Assembly: GCF_963855985.1 (NCBI RefSeq)
Contig: NC_087092.1
Coordinates: 10,974,001-11,038,000, forward strand
Length of the DNA stretch: 64,000 nucleotides
Reading direction: 5' to 3'
From: Ostrinia nubilalis
Taxonomy: Eukaryota; Arthropoda; Insecta; Lepidoptera; Crambidae
The position numbers were made by a program, and so were the translations under genes. Under the pieces are notes generated by a model. The model searched no databases, was not told where the DNA came from, and saw only the letters and a list, made by a program, of their open reading frames with translations. Of this stretch, positions 38,601 to 53,600 are shown piece after piece. The first letter of the stretch is position 1, and each line of letters opens with the position of its first letter.

Positions 38601-41600
38601 ATTTGGAGTTTTTGGAGCACCCGCATGTGAGAGACTCTGTGACAAACTCAAATCCGGCGTAGCGAAGACGGCGGAAAAAGCTAGTTCATAAATGTTTAAA
38701 GTCTGTCGATCAATAAATACCTAAATCGAGGGATTTTTCTTATGCAAAAATACTGTTATATTTTCCGCTAGTGTAATAGCATTAATATTAATAATAATCC
38801 ACTCGTTTTAGGCAAGATATCCCCAGGGGGAAAGCTCTTCGCAAATGATGCTCTGACTTTCAGAACTCCGAAACCTTTTCTGATCTTATTAAGTTCGCGG
38901 AACTAAATAAGACTAGATGATTAAAACCTTTTTGTTTTCAAAAGTTACTTTATTGTCTATTTGGTTTGCCGAGCAATTCGAGACGGTTTCCAGTCCAATT
39001 TTAAACTTTTGCACAAAACTCTTATTTGAAGCCTACAACAAAAGTGTCTACTTCTCAAAAGTTCGCAGTCGTTTAGCCTGAACTTTGACTAAAGTTGTGA
39101 CTTACAAGCAATTCAGCGACTTCGGGCTTTGTTATTTTTCTAGAACATTGTGTCTAGTTGTTAAATATAACCAGCTTTTAAACTTTTTTCATGAATGTAC
39201 TTATATGAAACCGGCTGATGTTTTCTTTTGGTATTACAGTAAAACCCTACCTTTCAGTAAAAGCCCAAAAACGAGACTGTGTTCGGATTTCTAGAAAAGG
39301 TAACACAATTTGAATTCTGCAAATTCGTCGATTTTTATAACGCTAAAAAAATAAAACTCTTTCAAATATGTAAATCCAAACCTGACTACGTTGAATAGGC
39401 TGATATTGCCTACCCGCCAATATGTTAAGGTTATGTTAACAAAACGAGTAACCTAAAGCCTGTGAATACAGCATTAGTGTGATTATTTTGCGTTTGTTTT
39501 ACGATAAGTGAGCAAAGGCGTTCTATCAAACGCTACGTCAGCTGCCTCCTTCCGGGCGGGCGGTGACCCGTGATTTGTATTCTGTCTGTAACCTACTCCG
39601 TAACGCGATTTACGTATTTTCGACTCTGTCTATCGCACTTGCACGTGACTGGAACTAGTATAGAGCGACAGGGATATAAAAGAGCCGAAAATGCGAACTC
39701 TTGTTTGCGGAGTAGCCCCCAGGGCGGCCCCGATGGTGACAGGAATGGGAAGGGTTGACGGGGCAGACAAATAATGTAACTAGATGTTTGCTCGGTAAGT
39801 TGTAGTCATTAGATGTTAAGGCAAACTGACTATGCTATGTGTAAGTAGGTCTGGTTAGGGGTTCTGTATATGATCAAACACATTTTGTTGCTAATGGCCC
39901 AACATTTTTCACCTTTTTAAGTTCATTTTGCCATAATGTTTGAACATTTTAAAAGCTCTGCACAACAAACAATAGAAGCTCTCCTGGGAGCACGGAAAGC
40001 GTCTTAGCGTCAGACTTGACACCGGAGGCACGGTGTTATAAAGTTTTTAGATGCCTGAGATACTTCCGACATATAAAGACGCTGCTCTACGTATATGTTT
40101 TAGAAGTCACCTATTCATCCAGGATCTAGTTTAGGAGCTTCTTATTCTTGAAGTTACTATACATAAAATAATTTTCAGACCACCTTATGCGTAACAGTGA
40201 CCGTTTTGTTGGAATTTCTTGATGGCAGTTGACTGACGATCATGAGTGTTGATCGTATAAAAGGAGCTTTCTTCGTTATCAGCCGTCGGTTCATCGTGCT
40301 ACGGTATTTCTATTACTTCCTACATTGTATTACTTATGGTTGATAAAATAGAAACTAAACCGCACCTAATTATACCCAGTCATTAGTGACGTTGCAGCCA
40401 ATAGGTTCGCAATTAAATAACAGCCGACAACGTTGCGGTGAAGATCCACGTTTCCAATGTGTCGGGAGCACAACAATAGCAAATTAACATATCGTAATTG
40501 TGTTAGGCGTCCTCGGATTAACTTCCCATCTGCCTACGCAACTCGCTCGGATTATAATTCAATTTCGCTGGCACTATTGCCTATATTACGGAGCAAGTTA
40601 AGTAAGACGTAGGTCTTATGTCTTTATTAGTGGTAAATCCAAGAGATAATCAGTAGGGGAGACCGAGGTGAGTTGGAACAGAGGAGAGTTGTGACATTGT
40701 AAATTTGCCTACTGTTACGAGCTCGCTGGTGGTTAATAAGTTCCAAGGTCGTTACATTCCCTCTAATATGGTCGAGTGAAGCGATGGCTGGTTCACTCGT
40801 CATGTCTGTGAACAGGCGCTGCTTTCGGGGACTGGTCAATCCAAGTTATTCAAATTTATGTATGCGAGTCATTTCTACTAGTATCTTAATATGTAAGTCT
40901 AGATATTAGCACGTCACTACCTTGTTTAATATACCACGCAATCTTGTATACCCATTCTTATAAGATACACCATACAAGAATGCATGGTAAATTCAGTGAA
41001 CTGCTCCTGAATCGAATGTACCTACCTACTACTACTATTTCTATTTATTTATATTAACCGGCAGACAGTGGTGACTGAGTTTGTTGCGGCGCTTCTTCTC
41101 AGCACTTGCCAAATGTTGGTCTCGAAGCGCTGGTAGGGTAAAAAGATAATGAGACATGTAGAGGCTCCTTAAGAGCAAAATGACGATTTGTAAGAACTAT
41201 TTATTAGTCCAAACAAATAAAGAAATTTTGACTTTGACCAAAAAATCGTTAAAGTCACAACTCTCTTCAGTTACAACTCACCTCAGTCTCCCCTAGCAAA
41301 CTTGGAGGTTGACTATGATTGGATTGTAGTTTTGACAGATACAGCTTTTACGGTGACACAGATATAATTTATGGGCATATAGAACAGGAGTTTACGGCAA
41401 AGTTGGGAATAAAGTAAAAACGACTCTTTTTACAACAGTTTCATAGATTTTGTCACGACCACGAGTTTATCTTGTACGTTGTCACTTTGGTGTAAAATGC
41501 CTTGAATAGTAACTTTATTTTGCGGATACAACGGCTATAAACAATACCAATACACAAAGACATATATTACACTAAAATAAGCTTATTTCACACTCTCCAG

Positions 41601-44600
41601 TAAAATTTAAAATAATGTAGAAAAACATTGCGGTAAGCCTGTATTTCTTTGCGGAAAGACAAATAATCACGATGAACAAAATAAACTCTATTTATTATGC
41701 TTTGATTATGTAATTGAATGTTCTCAATCGACTTCACAGAGATCCCTTATTCATTTACATAAATTGATTGAAAACTACTCGTATTCAAAACTTTTGTTTG
41801 TTTAATTAGACACAAAACCACATCATTCAAAATATTTGAAGTAAATTCTAGACTCAAATAATTTAACTTTTACGCAAGTATTTTGCTATTATCGAATGGT
41901 AAATAGAAAATACAAACATTGTTTGGTCTGAAGAGTCTACAAGGTTTCATTATTAAATAAGATCAATAAAAACGTCACACCTACTTGAATAACAAGGTAT
42001 TTGTGTCTAAGGAGCGTATTGAGTATTCAATAATGGTATTTGGGTCAGTGTGAATCCAATAAAATGCAATGATGCTTACCCTTCATGGACAGAATGTAGC
42101 TAATATCGTAAAAGTCTTGCTAAATGGAAGTCTTTGATATCGCACTTGTGAGTCATGATAAAGAATGTTGTATTGTATTATATTACACAAGAAGAATGTA
42201 AAATAAATATTATTTCTGCAAAATGTAATTTATGACCACAAAGTTTCCTGGTTAAGCAGATTTTATTCTAGAAAGATGAAAATGCTACATTTCTTTTTAG
42301 CGAAAAGCAAAGCCACAAGATAAATATCTTGCATATAATTTAAGTTGTCGACGAGTGTCATCCGGTAATGAAAAAAGATGGCTCCCGCGCCAGCGGAGCT
42401 TTATTACTCCAACTTAACCTAAATTGCATAATTTTTCGTTTAAATTCTGACAGTTACACCAATTTATTTCTAGCCAATATAAATGAAAGGCTCGTTTTCG
42501 TTAACCTTTGTATAACAACGAAATAAGCTGTCTGCCCTTTGTGTGTTGTCTGTGCCTACTGTTGTATGATATTGACATTGCCAGGGTGAAAATTAGTTGT
42601 TAAACAAAAGTAACATTTTAATTACTTTGGCAATGAATCCCACACTTTGACATGGGAATTTTTGTTGATAGTCCTGATAAGGTAACCATGCAGGGAAGCG
42701 TATTTTGACATAACATAAAAAACATGTTTCAAACAACCCACAACCCACAAGTAGGTCCATAAAAAAGTTTTTGATTTACTGTCACTTTCTTTGATACCTT
42801 GTACGAAACATGACTTTTCAACGCGCCATCCATTTCAGCGTACGGCTGTAAAAAAGCTGTAAAGCCGAGCTAATTTGTCACCGATAAAGCTATTGTACTA
42901 CCGATAATAAACCTCGCTACGCTACTACAAAGGAGATCATAAAACGCAATATTAATTACGCACGGCAGGAGCGCAACAAATGTACAAGAAGTAGGGTTAT
43001 TTTTGGGTTAAAGGCGCCCAGAAAGCTGAAGAGAGGTATTTTCTGTCTATTATGGTGTAAATTTGTAAAGAATAATACCAATTAGATTTTTTCATCTTGA
43101 TCATTGAGGGATTCTCCTGTAAAATAATAAATCTAAAAATAACATGGTTATATTTAAAATTCAATTCGAGCCGTGATTGGCCTAATTTCTATATTTTATT
43201 TCTTCTAGAATACGGGCCTTTGTGTAAGTAATTTACTTTGACTATTCCTCAACCCAATTGCAAAAGAAGCCGCTTAAATTTTATTATAACATTTCGTACT
43301 TTTTAATTATTTGTTTGCTTTTAATTATCATAACAAACAAATAAGGTCTCCCACGCTCATTAACGGATAAACAGGCTCTCGCTCGGCTATTGTCTGTATC
43401 TAGGTCTTGCTCCGTGTGACGTCATTAACCCACCTTCCAGCCACGGGTAATTGGAAAATTTCTACTTTAAGGGGTTTACAAGTTGTTGGGTTCTTCAATG
43501 GCGTTTTATTGCTTCTATTTCGTAGTCCGGAAATAACTCCAGTCGGCAAATTTGACTTTACGTAAATACTGTGCTAAATTGAATCCTTGATTTGATAAAT
43601 ATTGAACGTTCGTCGGAAAAAACTGTTTGCCCAATCATATCAAGATTTGTGTGGAAATAGATTAATGTCAAAACAGACATGATGTACGAAATTTCAACTC
43701 AATAATCGGTGTGCAAAAAACCCACAATTTAAAGCTCTTGGGTGCGGTAATGTGGCTCCATAAACTGGTTTTAACAATAGAAATGTCAGCTCTAGGATTA
43801 ACTTACTTTACTTAACTTTTATGAAAAAAGAGCTAATTTAGATTTGTAATACAATTTCCGTTCCAGTTTTTGTCTAGGTCATTAAATGTTACTGATAAGT
43901 TTATATCCGTTTTTGGTGAAATTTTCTTTCAGTTTTTTTTTGTGCCGACGCTTGTTACAATGTCTAAGCGTGAGTCGTGGTCGTTGCTCTGACTTTTACT
44001 CTGGTTTGTAGCTGTAACAGGTGCTGACTTTGATAAAAACATAGTTAGATAAAGCCTTGATATTAAACATTGTTTCTAACACGCACAGCCTTTTTCGTGT
44101 TGCCTTCATTACTTTGACATCGTCCTATCAAAGAATTCAAAATGTGTTAGTTTCAGTAAAAAACGGACTCATTTTTTACTTGTTACGTTATTAGGATAGA
44201 TCATGATTCAAACACCCACTTATTAAATCGAAGATAGAAATATCATCCAAAGTACAACGTGTTTTGTATTACGGTAATTTACAAAGTATTGAAACAGCTT
44301 TCAACATCGAATAGTGGTATACCGATAGAATTCCAATTTGGTATACCGATAGAATTTGATATTTTGACGGTAATATGAAACTGCGGTCATTCGTTCTAAC
44401 GGACACTGTGTAGGACCTTGCCGATTTAATAGGTATTTTCAGTGGTTAAGTACCTTTTAAAAACTGATAGTTTTTCAGTGGTTACCTATTGTATTGGTAA
44501 ATAATATTTACCAATATTGTATAATTCTTTTTTAATTCCATCTATTTTAGTTTAATTAATCGTTCTAACGAAAGAAACATTGAGTCGAGGACGTAAGCAC

Positions 44601-47600
44601 TGACAAAAACCAGAATTGAACCGTAAATAAACCATAGTATCTGGTAAAATGCACTAATAGTAGGTACCTTATTTTCTATCGTGGAATAGATACTTTTGTT
44701 TATTTTTTCAGTTGGGCGGTCGAGTCAATGGTTAAAATGTTTAAAAGAAAAGATTTATGTTCCAAATAACTGAGCACTTCGAGATCTGTGTTTTCTTACG
44801 GTTAACTTGATTTATATTGCATTTTCAGTTTCTTTGCGTTGCCTTTCGTAATGGTGTTTTCATAAATCTTTTGCACATTTCCTGAAATATTCGTATGTTA
44901 TGTTTCCAGCACTAATGTGAAGAATGTTGTTGCTGATAGCTGATGATAGCGTAAACAAAACTTTTCCATGCTTTTCCATGCCATTGTAAATGAAATTTAG
45001 AGTAACTAACGAGAAACCAATCATCACAATTTGTGTCCTCGAATTAAATTATTCCAGTACATTAACGATATGCAAATTGGTCTTCAAATGAAACAAAATC
45101 CATTAGCAAATACAATTGTTCCCATAAAGCGAACGCTGAAATTGAAAATTATTTCACTTGTATGTGCAAAATGCAACGTTCAATGCAGCTTAGTATTACG
45201 TATTTATGTCCATCCGTATATCGCCTCTACAGCTGGGGATATCAGTTGGCAGAAATTGGTAGTAAGGATGATAAGGCTATTTTCGATAGATTCTGCTTAA
45301 TTCACGCTGTGCCAATATCATAAAATTTTTATGACCGAGTTTTCCACGTCGAAATACACCTGAAAGATTGTAGAGAAAAAGCAATTTTAAACCACATTTA
45401 TTCTTTTGAAAAAAAAAAAAAAAACTAAAGCATAGATGTGTGAACAACTGAAAACTAGTTTCACATTTATATTGCTTTACAAATATGTATCGTGAATCGT
45501 ACTGAATACTCATAGAATAGAGAAAGAGAGAAATGTCAGTTACAAGAAAAAAATACGTAGTGGAAGGCGGTTTAATCTAGATGCTAAAGTAACTACAAAC
45601 GTGCTTAGAAAAGATGGAAGATCTTGTATAACCGGTTACGCAATTTAAATAATGTCGATAAAAAGATATATTCGCAAAAAATAGGCATCCCTAGACATCC
45701 AGTCGCTGCCAGCCGGCGGAACGACCCGCCTGGAAGGAATCGAGCCGCAGCGAACGTGCAACTACTTATCAATTGCAAGCTGTTCTCCTATTGCCTCCAT
45801 ATTTTATATTTAGCGAAGTTATTTACGTTTCCTTTGGCTGTTTTATTGAGGCCCGCTGTGTTCTAGCAGTCTAGTTAGTAAATGTTTATACGGAGGCGTT
45901 TAGGTACTGCGATCGCCTACCTAAACGCCTCCGTATCAATGTCAGACTTTAGGGATTGAGCGGGATCTCCCAATCCATCTTAATTAAAGGAAAAACAGGT
46001 TGCCAACCGCGTGCGAATGGAGAAGATCTACAAATCATGACTGATTAAATATCCCTTGAGCTTTTGGATTAGGGCAAATCGTACTAGTTCGCCGGGCTAG
46101 TATTATACATATTATCTGTGGCCGGGGGATAGCTTTAATTCGAACTATGTATGTATTTAGGTCTGGCTCACTATTTAATTGCTGTTGATTGACATGAAAA
46201 ATAAAAAAAAATGATTAAAATAAGTTTTCTTCATAGTCTTATGTATGCTAGTATTTTTCTACAATAGATACTTTTTTGCAGTTCCGAAAATTTTGTTATG
46301 CGGCCTGTATCGTTCCAAAAAAAAAAAGTATTATCATAAAATGGGCTTAATAGCAACTTTTTCTTAACCAAAGGTGTTGTGATAATCTTCCATGTGGCCA
46401 GTATTTTTCAGCCGAAATATTAAAAATAAAACCTTTTTTCCAGTTCCGTGGTAGAAGCAACAGACGTGCAACTGAACATGCGCGTGGGCATCCATACGGG
46501 GCGCGTGCTCTGCGGCGTGTTAGGGCTCCGCAAGTGGCAGTACGACGTGTGGTCCAATGACGTCACGCTCGCAAACAACATGGAGGCGGGTGGGGAACCA
46601 GGGTATGCAACCTTGAATCAATTTTTATTCTTTATCTTTTGCCTACATTGTCAGTTTCAAGGCATAGATGATACTTGGATTAAATCCGTGATTGTAAATT
46701 AGTTTTATAGCTGTAAGACTAATTCAAATAAACTGAATAATATGTACCTAGTTTTGTTTTTAAAATGTGCCTATATCGATGGGGACATGTCATTGGAATA
46801 ATTTATTCAAAGAAATTGGATGGCTCATTGAACAGAAAATTAAATAGAAAAAAGTACTTGTTAACCTTTATAACATGACATGGTCTAATGATGAAAAATT
46901 GTATAATTACAATCAGGTGGAAATTCCCTTGGCAGAAAAACTTTCCTTAACCTTTTATAACGTTTGGATTTCAGTCGAGTGCACATAACGCAAGCGACCC
47001 TGGAGTGTCTCGGAGGAGCATACGAGGTGGAGCCAGGCCACGGCTCCAACCGCAACGCGTACCTGCGCGACCACTCAGTGCAGACCTACTTCATCATCCC
47101 CCCGCCCCGCCGCAGAAAAGTTAGTCGCAACACCACGCCCCTCTGTAGCAGTCGTGTGATACCTTGTAAACCCCCCCTCTACTCCGAAGTAGTATTAATC
47201 TGACAATATCTAACGTATCAAGCTTAATGCACAAAGTAGATATTCTCAGCAGCTTTCTCTTTCCAAAATAAAGATGACGCAGACCATAAAACGAAGATAG
47301 CCATTGAAGTGGTTAAGCCACTTTAGCTGACCCAATTTGCCTGGAAAACGTTTCAGTTGCAGTAATGGGAATTTTATTCACTGTAATTACTTTAAATATC
47401 TAAGTTACGTTCCAGATTTAAATCAGGAATATAGCTGTTGAGAAAGCAGTAAGCTCGACCACGACCCACGTCGATGAAGATTTTATTTGACAGGCACTCG
47501 AGTTGACGAGGCTACCGTGCCCGTAGGCGTCTAATGTATTTTGTTAATTTTATCATTTCTAGATGTGCCTATCATCAGGCGTCGGGCTCGGCTCAGGATC

Positions 47601-50600
47601 TCGGCGCAAGCTCTCTTTCAAAAACGTGTCGAACGTTGTCGTTCAGCTGCTCCACTCCATCAAGTTCAACGTCGACGTACCCTTTTCCAACATGGCCGCC
47701 TCGCCACAGGAACTCAAGGCTAACGCCGCGAGGAAGGTACGACCACATTCTAACTCAACAGATGTGTTATCGAATATTTTTCACTTGGGAATGCTTATTG
47801 TATGAAGGTTGCTCGATATACGACAACCTATAATAATAATTATATTCGCGATAATTCGTCAACAAATATCAAAATAAAAGATTGTAGCTTTAAGACAATT
47901 TAAAGAGCACTTGACGTTTCGCATAGCATACTTGTGTGACATGGCTAAACAGTACAAAGCACATGTCTCGGCTTTTCTTACTCTTCTGAACATTCCGCTC
48001 GAGTGATTTTATTTCTCAGTCTGGTTGTCCACTTCCGTCTCGAAAAGGTAAGCTTTCTTTATTTTATTTCGTGAGATCCATTACTTGTGCTGTCCCGTGT
48101 TTTAACGTTTTCCATGTCAGTGTTCGTCGATACGTGTCGGTGTAGACTGGAAATACATTGTTATTTTGGCGAGTGTCAATGTTTGAAATGACTGCGTTCG
48201 AATTTTCGATGTGCATTTGTTTAAACAAGTGCAGCGTTCTAAATATTTTGAATTTGGAAACATTAACACTGGCCGCGTATAGGTGAGCGTCGCCATCTCG
48301 GGGCGAGATGGTGACTGGATGTGGTGTGGCAGGTGCTGGACCTGCGGCGCGCGCTGCACGCGGAGCCGGGCTCGGCGGAGGCGCTGCGGCTGGCGTCGCT
48401 GCGCGCGGAAGACGTGAGCGCCGCGCTGGACGCGCCCACCCCCCCCGCGCACCCCGCCTCCGCCCCGCACCACCACACCTTCGACGCCGTCATGCAGCAT
48501 CACGCCCTCCGCACGCAACCCACGGTCGACACGGCCCGCACGCGCTGTTTATCTGTGCCACGTCACGGACTCCATGACACCTCATCGGTTCAATTGGGCT
48601 TCAGTTCATACCATTGGGATTGCCGGATCATAGGCACAGGTTCCATCGCTGCTGCTTATAGGCGATTCATTACCATCATCACTGAAACCGGCTTAGTAAA
48701 TGAATACCAAACAATTATTTGAAAAATCCAAAAGATCGTGACACTGCACAGATAAAACAGTATTTACGTGCGCGATAGTTTATAAGAGCTTACACACAGT
48801 TTTTATATTAATTAGCGTGTTTTATTAATCTGTGTGCGAGTTCTAATTGCACTTTAGGGCTGATATAGAATATGGTTCGCAACTAGGTCTAGTTTTAGGC
48901 GCCGAACGAAACCATATTGCTACTTCGCCCGTGTTATGATTTTGGCTTCAGAAAACTTATGAATGATCATACGCAACGACTGCGATGCCGAGCATTAAGA
49001 AATATATAACCTCGCTTAATGGTTTCCTAGTAGTTAGTTGGTTTTTGAGTGGTGGTTTTTGAACTAAATCTATTCTGCTTTCTCTTGAAATGTGAGGAGT
49101 GCACGGAGCTTCGTGTTTGACTCGCAATAGCAAATCGATTTGTTTCACACTTGAGATTCTGTTTACAAACTTGTTTACGTAATGTCTTAAGATATCACAA
49201 TAGATCACTGTCCTGTTTAAACACGATTAGTTCGAAGTTTATGTGTCAGCACAAAATTCTTCTCAGTGTTCCCTTGATTCTTTCATTTTAGTTGCTGGTA
49301 TTCCAAGCTTTCACTCACTGTTACACAATTGATTTTGACTAAATAATGGATATTCTTTTGGTAAATAGCCATAATATGGCTCGATTAAAATCTCTTTTGG
49401 AACTTTATATCAAGGGATGAATAGAAGATTTTGATAAAATAGTTAAATAAATAGTATTTTATTCCTCATCTTCCCGGAACATTGTGTGGAAGATTCAATA
49501 CACCAGCAACTAATATGAGACGTCTGCTCATTGTTTTTCAGATATTCCGACCTTGGACATTATTTCCACAACAAATACCCGCTGAAACCGTAAGCGCAGA
49601 CCAAATGTTGTTCATGTGTATTATTGTTTTCCACTCTATCACCGGGCAATACACTTCGTTTCCCCAACTGTCGTAGGTACGCAATTTACCTCTTGGACAC
49701 ACCTAATCGCGAGTGCAGAATCGCAGACGTTAGCCCAATTCACTTAGTATAATAATCAGGTGAAACTATGTTTACTTATAAAGCGGGAGCACTCAAAACC
49801 ATTCACCGTCACTTTCTGTTATTGGAATTATTTTAATTTCAAAATTGTTACACTGTTACTATGATTGTTTGATTTTGTTTGAGAATAAAGCCGAACGCAC
49901 CGAAATGTGTTTCACTCGCTGTCCCAACTAGCTACCTCGTGCACAGCATGGCATGACTCCTCCGCTGACTAACTTGCATGGACCCGCCTCTGATTAACTT
50001 CTAATATAGTTTCACTGCCGTATGTGAACATTCTGATGGTCTACGGAAGGCAGGAGGAGTAGGTAAAATAAAACTTACTTTTTATTACCTTGTTACACTT
50101 CCTGGATCCGAAGACTTTCAATATCATATCACTTACGGCAGTCAAGCTAATATTAACATAATGCTGTCAATTTCGTTTTGTGATTGATCATTTCGTCTTT
50201 TGTTATTTAATATAAAAAACTACAATAAAAAACAAATGATCAATCACAAAACTCTAGTTTTAAGACTTGTTTTAGATATTGTCTCAGAACATTACTAAAA
50301 TACCTTTGCTGTAACTTTGTTGAACATAAATAATAATAGCCCAGTAATAAGTAACGATAGACCCTCATAAACTTCAGTATCTGTACAATAAATATCTTTG
50401 TTTCAATGTATGTTCTATTATACTACTTCTACTAATGTAATGCTGCTTCGGAGACCGGAACTTTTTGATTCTAAGGTCAGTTCGAAATTTCTGTTTGGAG
50501 CATGGCGTCAGCATGCGGTGGACCTAATGTGACCCCGCCCTCACCTCAGTTGGTACCCCTTCTTTTTCGTTGTTTCCACAATCGTTATACGTTACCCTGT

Positions 50601-53600
50601 AATTATCCTTCTGTGTCCGTTGAATATTGGTGTTCCCTTTGATGTGAGGATCCAAGTCAGTCGTTTTGAACTGCGTTGTGTATTTCCACAGAATAAAGTA
50701 ACGGAGAAGTTCAAGCGGCCTCTGAAAAAGCGTCACTCGTCTGTGTACCACCAGCCCACCAACCGCGTCAACAAGTACCTGGCGCAGGCCATCGACGCGC
50801 GCTCCGTGCACCGCGAGAAGGCCACCCACGTGCATCTGCTGACGCTCTGCTTCAAGGACAGTGCCAAGGAGGCGCAGGTAACTGACCAGCCACTGCAACA
50901 GCCAGTGTTTATATTTTTACTGTGACTTGGAAGATACCACCAAGTTGTGGTGACCATACCGGCGATTAAGCCAGTTTTCCCAGAGAAAACCTGACTCGTA
51001 GCTGGAAAGTTTTTTCGTCGGCGTGTCGATCCAAATTATAAACACAGAGGTTACGACGCTAATTTGATACCACAAGTTAAAAGCGCAGTTATGGTGACCA
51101 TACCGTCGATGTAGCCAGTTTTCCCAGACAAAAAACCTGACCACTCGTAGCTTGAAAGTTTTTTCGTCGTCGTGTCGAGTCAAATTACAAACACAGAGGT
51201 CACGACGCTAACTTGATATCACAAGTTAAAAGCGCAGTTGTGGTGACCATGCCGGCGATGAAGCCAGTTTTCCCAGAAAAAAAAAAACTGACCACTCGTA
51301 GCTTGAAAGTTTTTTCGTCGGCGTGTCGATCCAAATTATAAACACAGAGGTTACGACGCTAATTTGATACCACAAGTTAAAAGCGCAGTTATGGTGACCA
51401 TACCGTCGATGTAGCCAGTTTGGCCAAAAAAAAAACTGTCCACTCGTAGCTTGAAAGTTTTTTCGTCGTCGTGTCGAGTCAAATTACAAACACAGAGGTC
51501 ACGACGCTAACTTGATGCCACAAGTTAAAAGCGCAGTTGTGGTGACCATACCGGCGATAAAGCCAGTTTGCCCAGAAAAAACCTGACCACTCGTAGCTTG
51601 AAAGTTTTCTGTCATCGTGTCGAGTCAAATTACAAACACAGAGGTTACTCCGCTAACTCTTCTGACGTAGTCCTTTGCCTTATTTTTCAGTATCGAGCAT
51701 CAACTGATGGCGGCTGGGCGGGTTCTCTAGGCGCGGCCCTAGGCGCGTTAGTCGCGGCGGGGGCGCTGCAAGCGGCTATCCTCCCTCGCACCACCATCGT
51801 CCTGCTACTCTTCGTGACAGCCTTCGCGTGGTCAGCAGCGGTACTGGCGTTGACGCTAGCTGCGAAACTGCGCCTCGTGCCGTGTGACGTGTCCAGACCG
51901 TTTGCTCTGCGGAACGCTATCACGACGTTTACTATAGTGCTGGGGTATGCCGTTGGGCAGGCGAATGTGGTAAGTAAATCAATGATATACTCTCTGTTTA
52001 TTAATGAATGTAACAAGCCGTCGTAATTTGGAAATTTGCTCACTAAAAGAACGGCTACAAATGGCTGAAAATGACAAGAATTATTAATTTTACCTAGTTG
52101 TTCTACTTGAAGTAGACAATCACTTTTAGTCAAATATTCAAGTTTTATTATTACATATATTCTACCAACTTAAAATATCACGACAAATTAACCAACTTGG
52201 ATGGTTAACCGCCTAGAAAAATATCAACAGCAAAGCTTTTATGATAATTAAATTAAATATATGTCAATTTTGTCTGCTTTAGCTAGGTATTAATTATGAA
52301 ACATCCATCTCCATTCTTCCAGGTAACATGCGAAGAGGTAGCAGTATGTAAAAACTTGACTGCAAACGTGACGACTATGGCCGAAATCCGTCAGTTGAGC
52401 GGTGACGTAGCTGCTGCCTTATGGAGTAGCAATGACCATCGGGCCTGCCCTATACCGCTATATATTACCCTTGGCTGCTGCCTAACTATGCTGACTGTAG
52501 CAGTCTTCTTGAGGCTGCCTATCTTGGTTAAAGGAGTGCTGTTAGCATTGATCACAGCGACCTATATGACCGTGATCATGGCGTACCATAAGGACTTGTT
52601 CGACTGCTACGACATGATAACTGAGTGAGTATGTCGCCGTTTTAGTTTTTTTTGTGAGCATGTTTTTTAAGGATTCCTGAGGTACATTTCGCTAATAACG
52701 TGGAACGATATTTTCGATTGCTATATTTAGTATACTACAAAGTACGCAAAAATACCTTCTTTTTCATAACTTATGTTGATGAATATTATGAATTGAACTC
52801 AGAAAAATTAAGTCACGAGAATCAAGCTCTTATAGTTGGATTACGTGAGAAATATTTTTGTTCAGTTGTTAGTTTTATTTGTGTAGTCGCCAGCACATTA
52901 AATATTTTTATAGTAGTATATTACATACATACTCTAGCTTAGCTTGATATGTGTAGTACATAGAAGTCTTTGGTCTCTATAGGTCTCTCTATCCCGTACC
53001 TCAGCGCCTATGGGAGAGGTGACATGGACATATTATGACGTGAAATAGCATACAAATCTGAAGCACATTTGAAATTTCACTGACATTTGACGTCCCAAAA
53101 CCTCAAGTGCTGCTCTCATACCTCAAGCACTGCCTGAGATAGGCTCTATCTAGACCTATAGCTTACCTTGATGTGTGTACAGTCGCGGAATGAAAAGGTT
53201 CGTCACCTTAGTGTCGGTTTTCGCTTGCAGTAGGTACTGTAAGAGTCAAACCTGCCAACATAACCGTGCAAGAAACAGTGCTGCTAACATTTAAATAAAT
53301 ATGACGTTTGCTAACGAATAAGGTTTTGCTTGTTTATTTTTCTATCCCATCAGTGCAATGTTACAAAATGTAGTTTTTTTTATTTAATAGATAATGGCAG
53401 GTTGAACCAACAAGAAGGTTTTAGTTTATCAATCATAATACTCTTCTTGACAAGTTAAATCGTCAAACAACTTTGATCTGAATAATTTTGAACTTTACTG
53501 ACGAACAGTTAAAGATTATTTTCTCTAACTCGAGATTATTCTGTAACATAGTTTCAAAAGGTAACATGTGCTCGTGATTCGTTGAAGGAATCAATTTGAA

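Larger units (their letters stand above)
28070..46443 (+). other. Large rut intron (18.4 kb)
   Basis: The intron runs from GTGAGT at 28070 to TTTTTTCCAG at 46434-46443 and separates two parts of C1a. It contains only mobile elements and AT-rich sequence, with no recognisable nested gene on either strand. A GC-rich patch at 30100-30150 and another at 31490-31560 show no protein family I know. Confidence 0.75.

Noticed and set aside
47131..47203. Extension of the C1b exon past 47119
   Set aside because: The frame is open but has no conserved residues; the donor GTTAGT with phase 0 joins properly to the calmodulin-site-like exon.
48117..48577. Minus- and plus-strand Gly/Ala/Arg-rich frames
   Set aside because: These arise from a GC-rich exon read in wrong frames.
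50948..51690. CRISPR-like array
   Set aside because: Units are contiguous 148-bp tandem repeats with no unique spacers, and the genome is eukaryotic.
51687..52133. 148-codon minus-strand frame
   Set aside because: It overlaps the membrane-helix exon, whose + frame is clearly the cyclase; no start context or homology.
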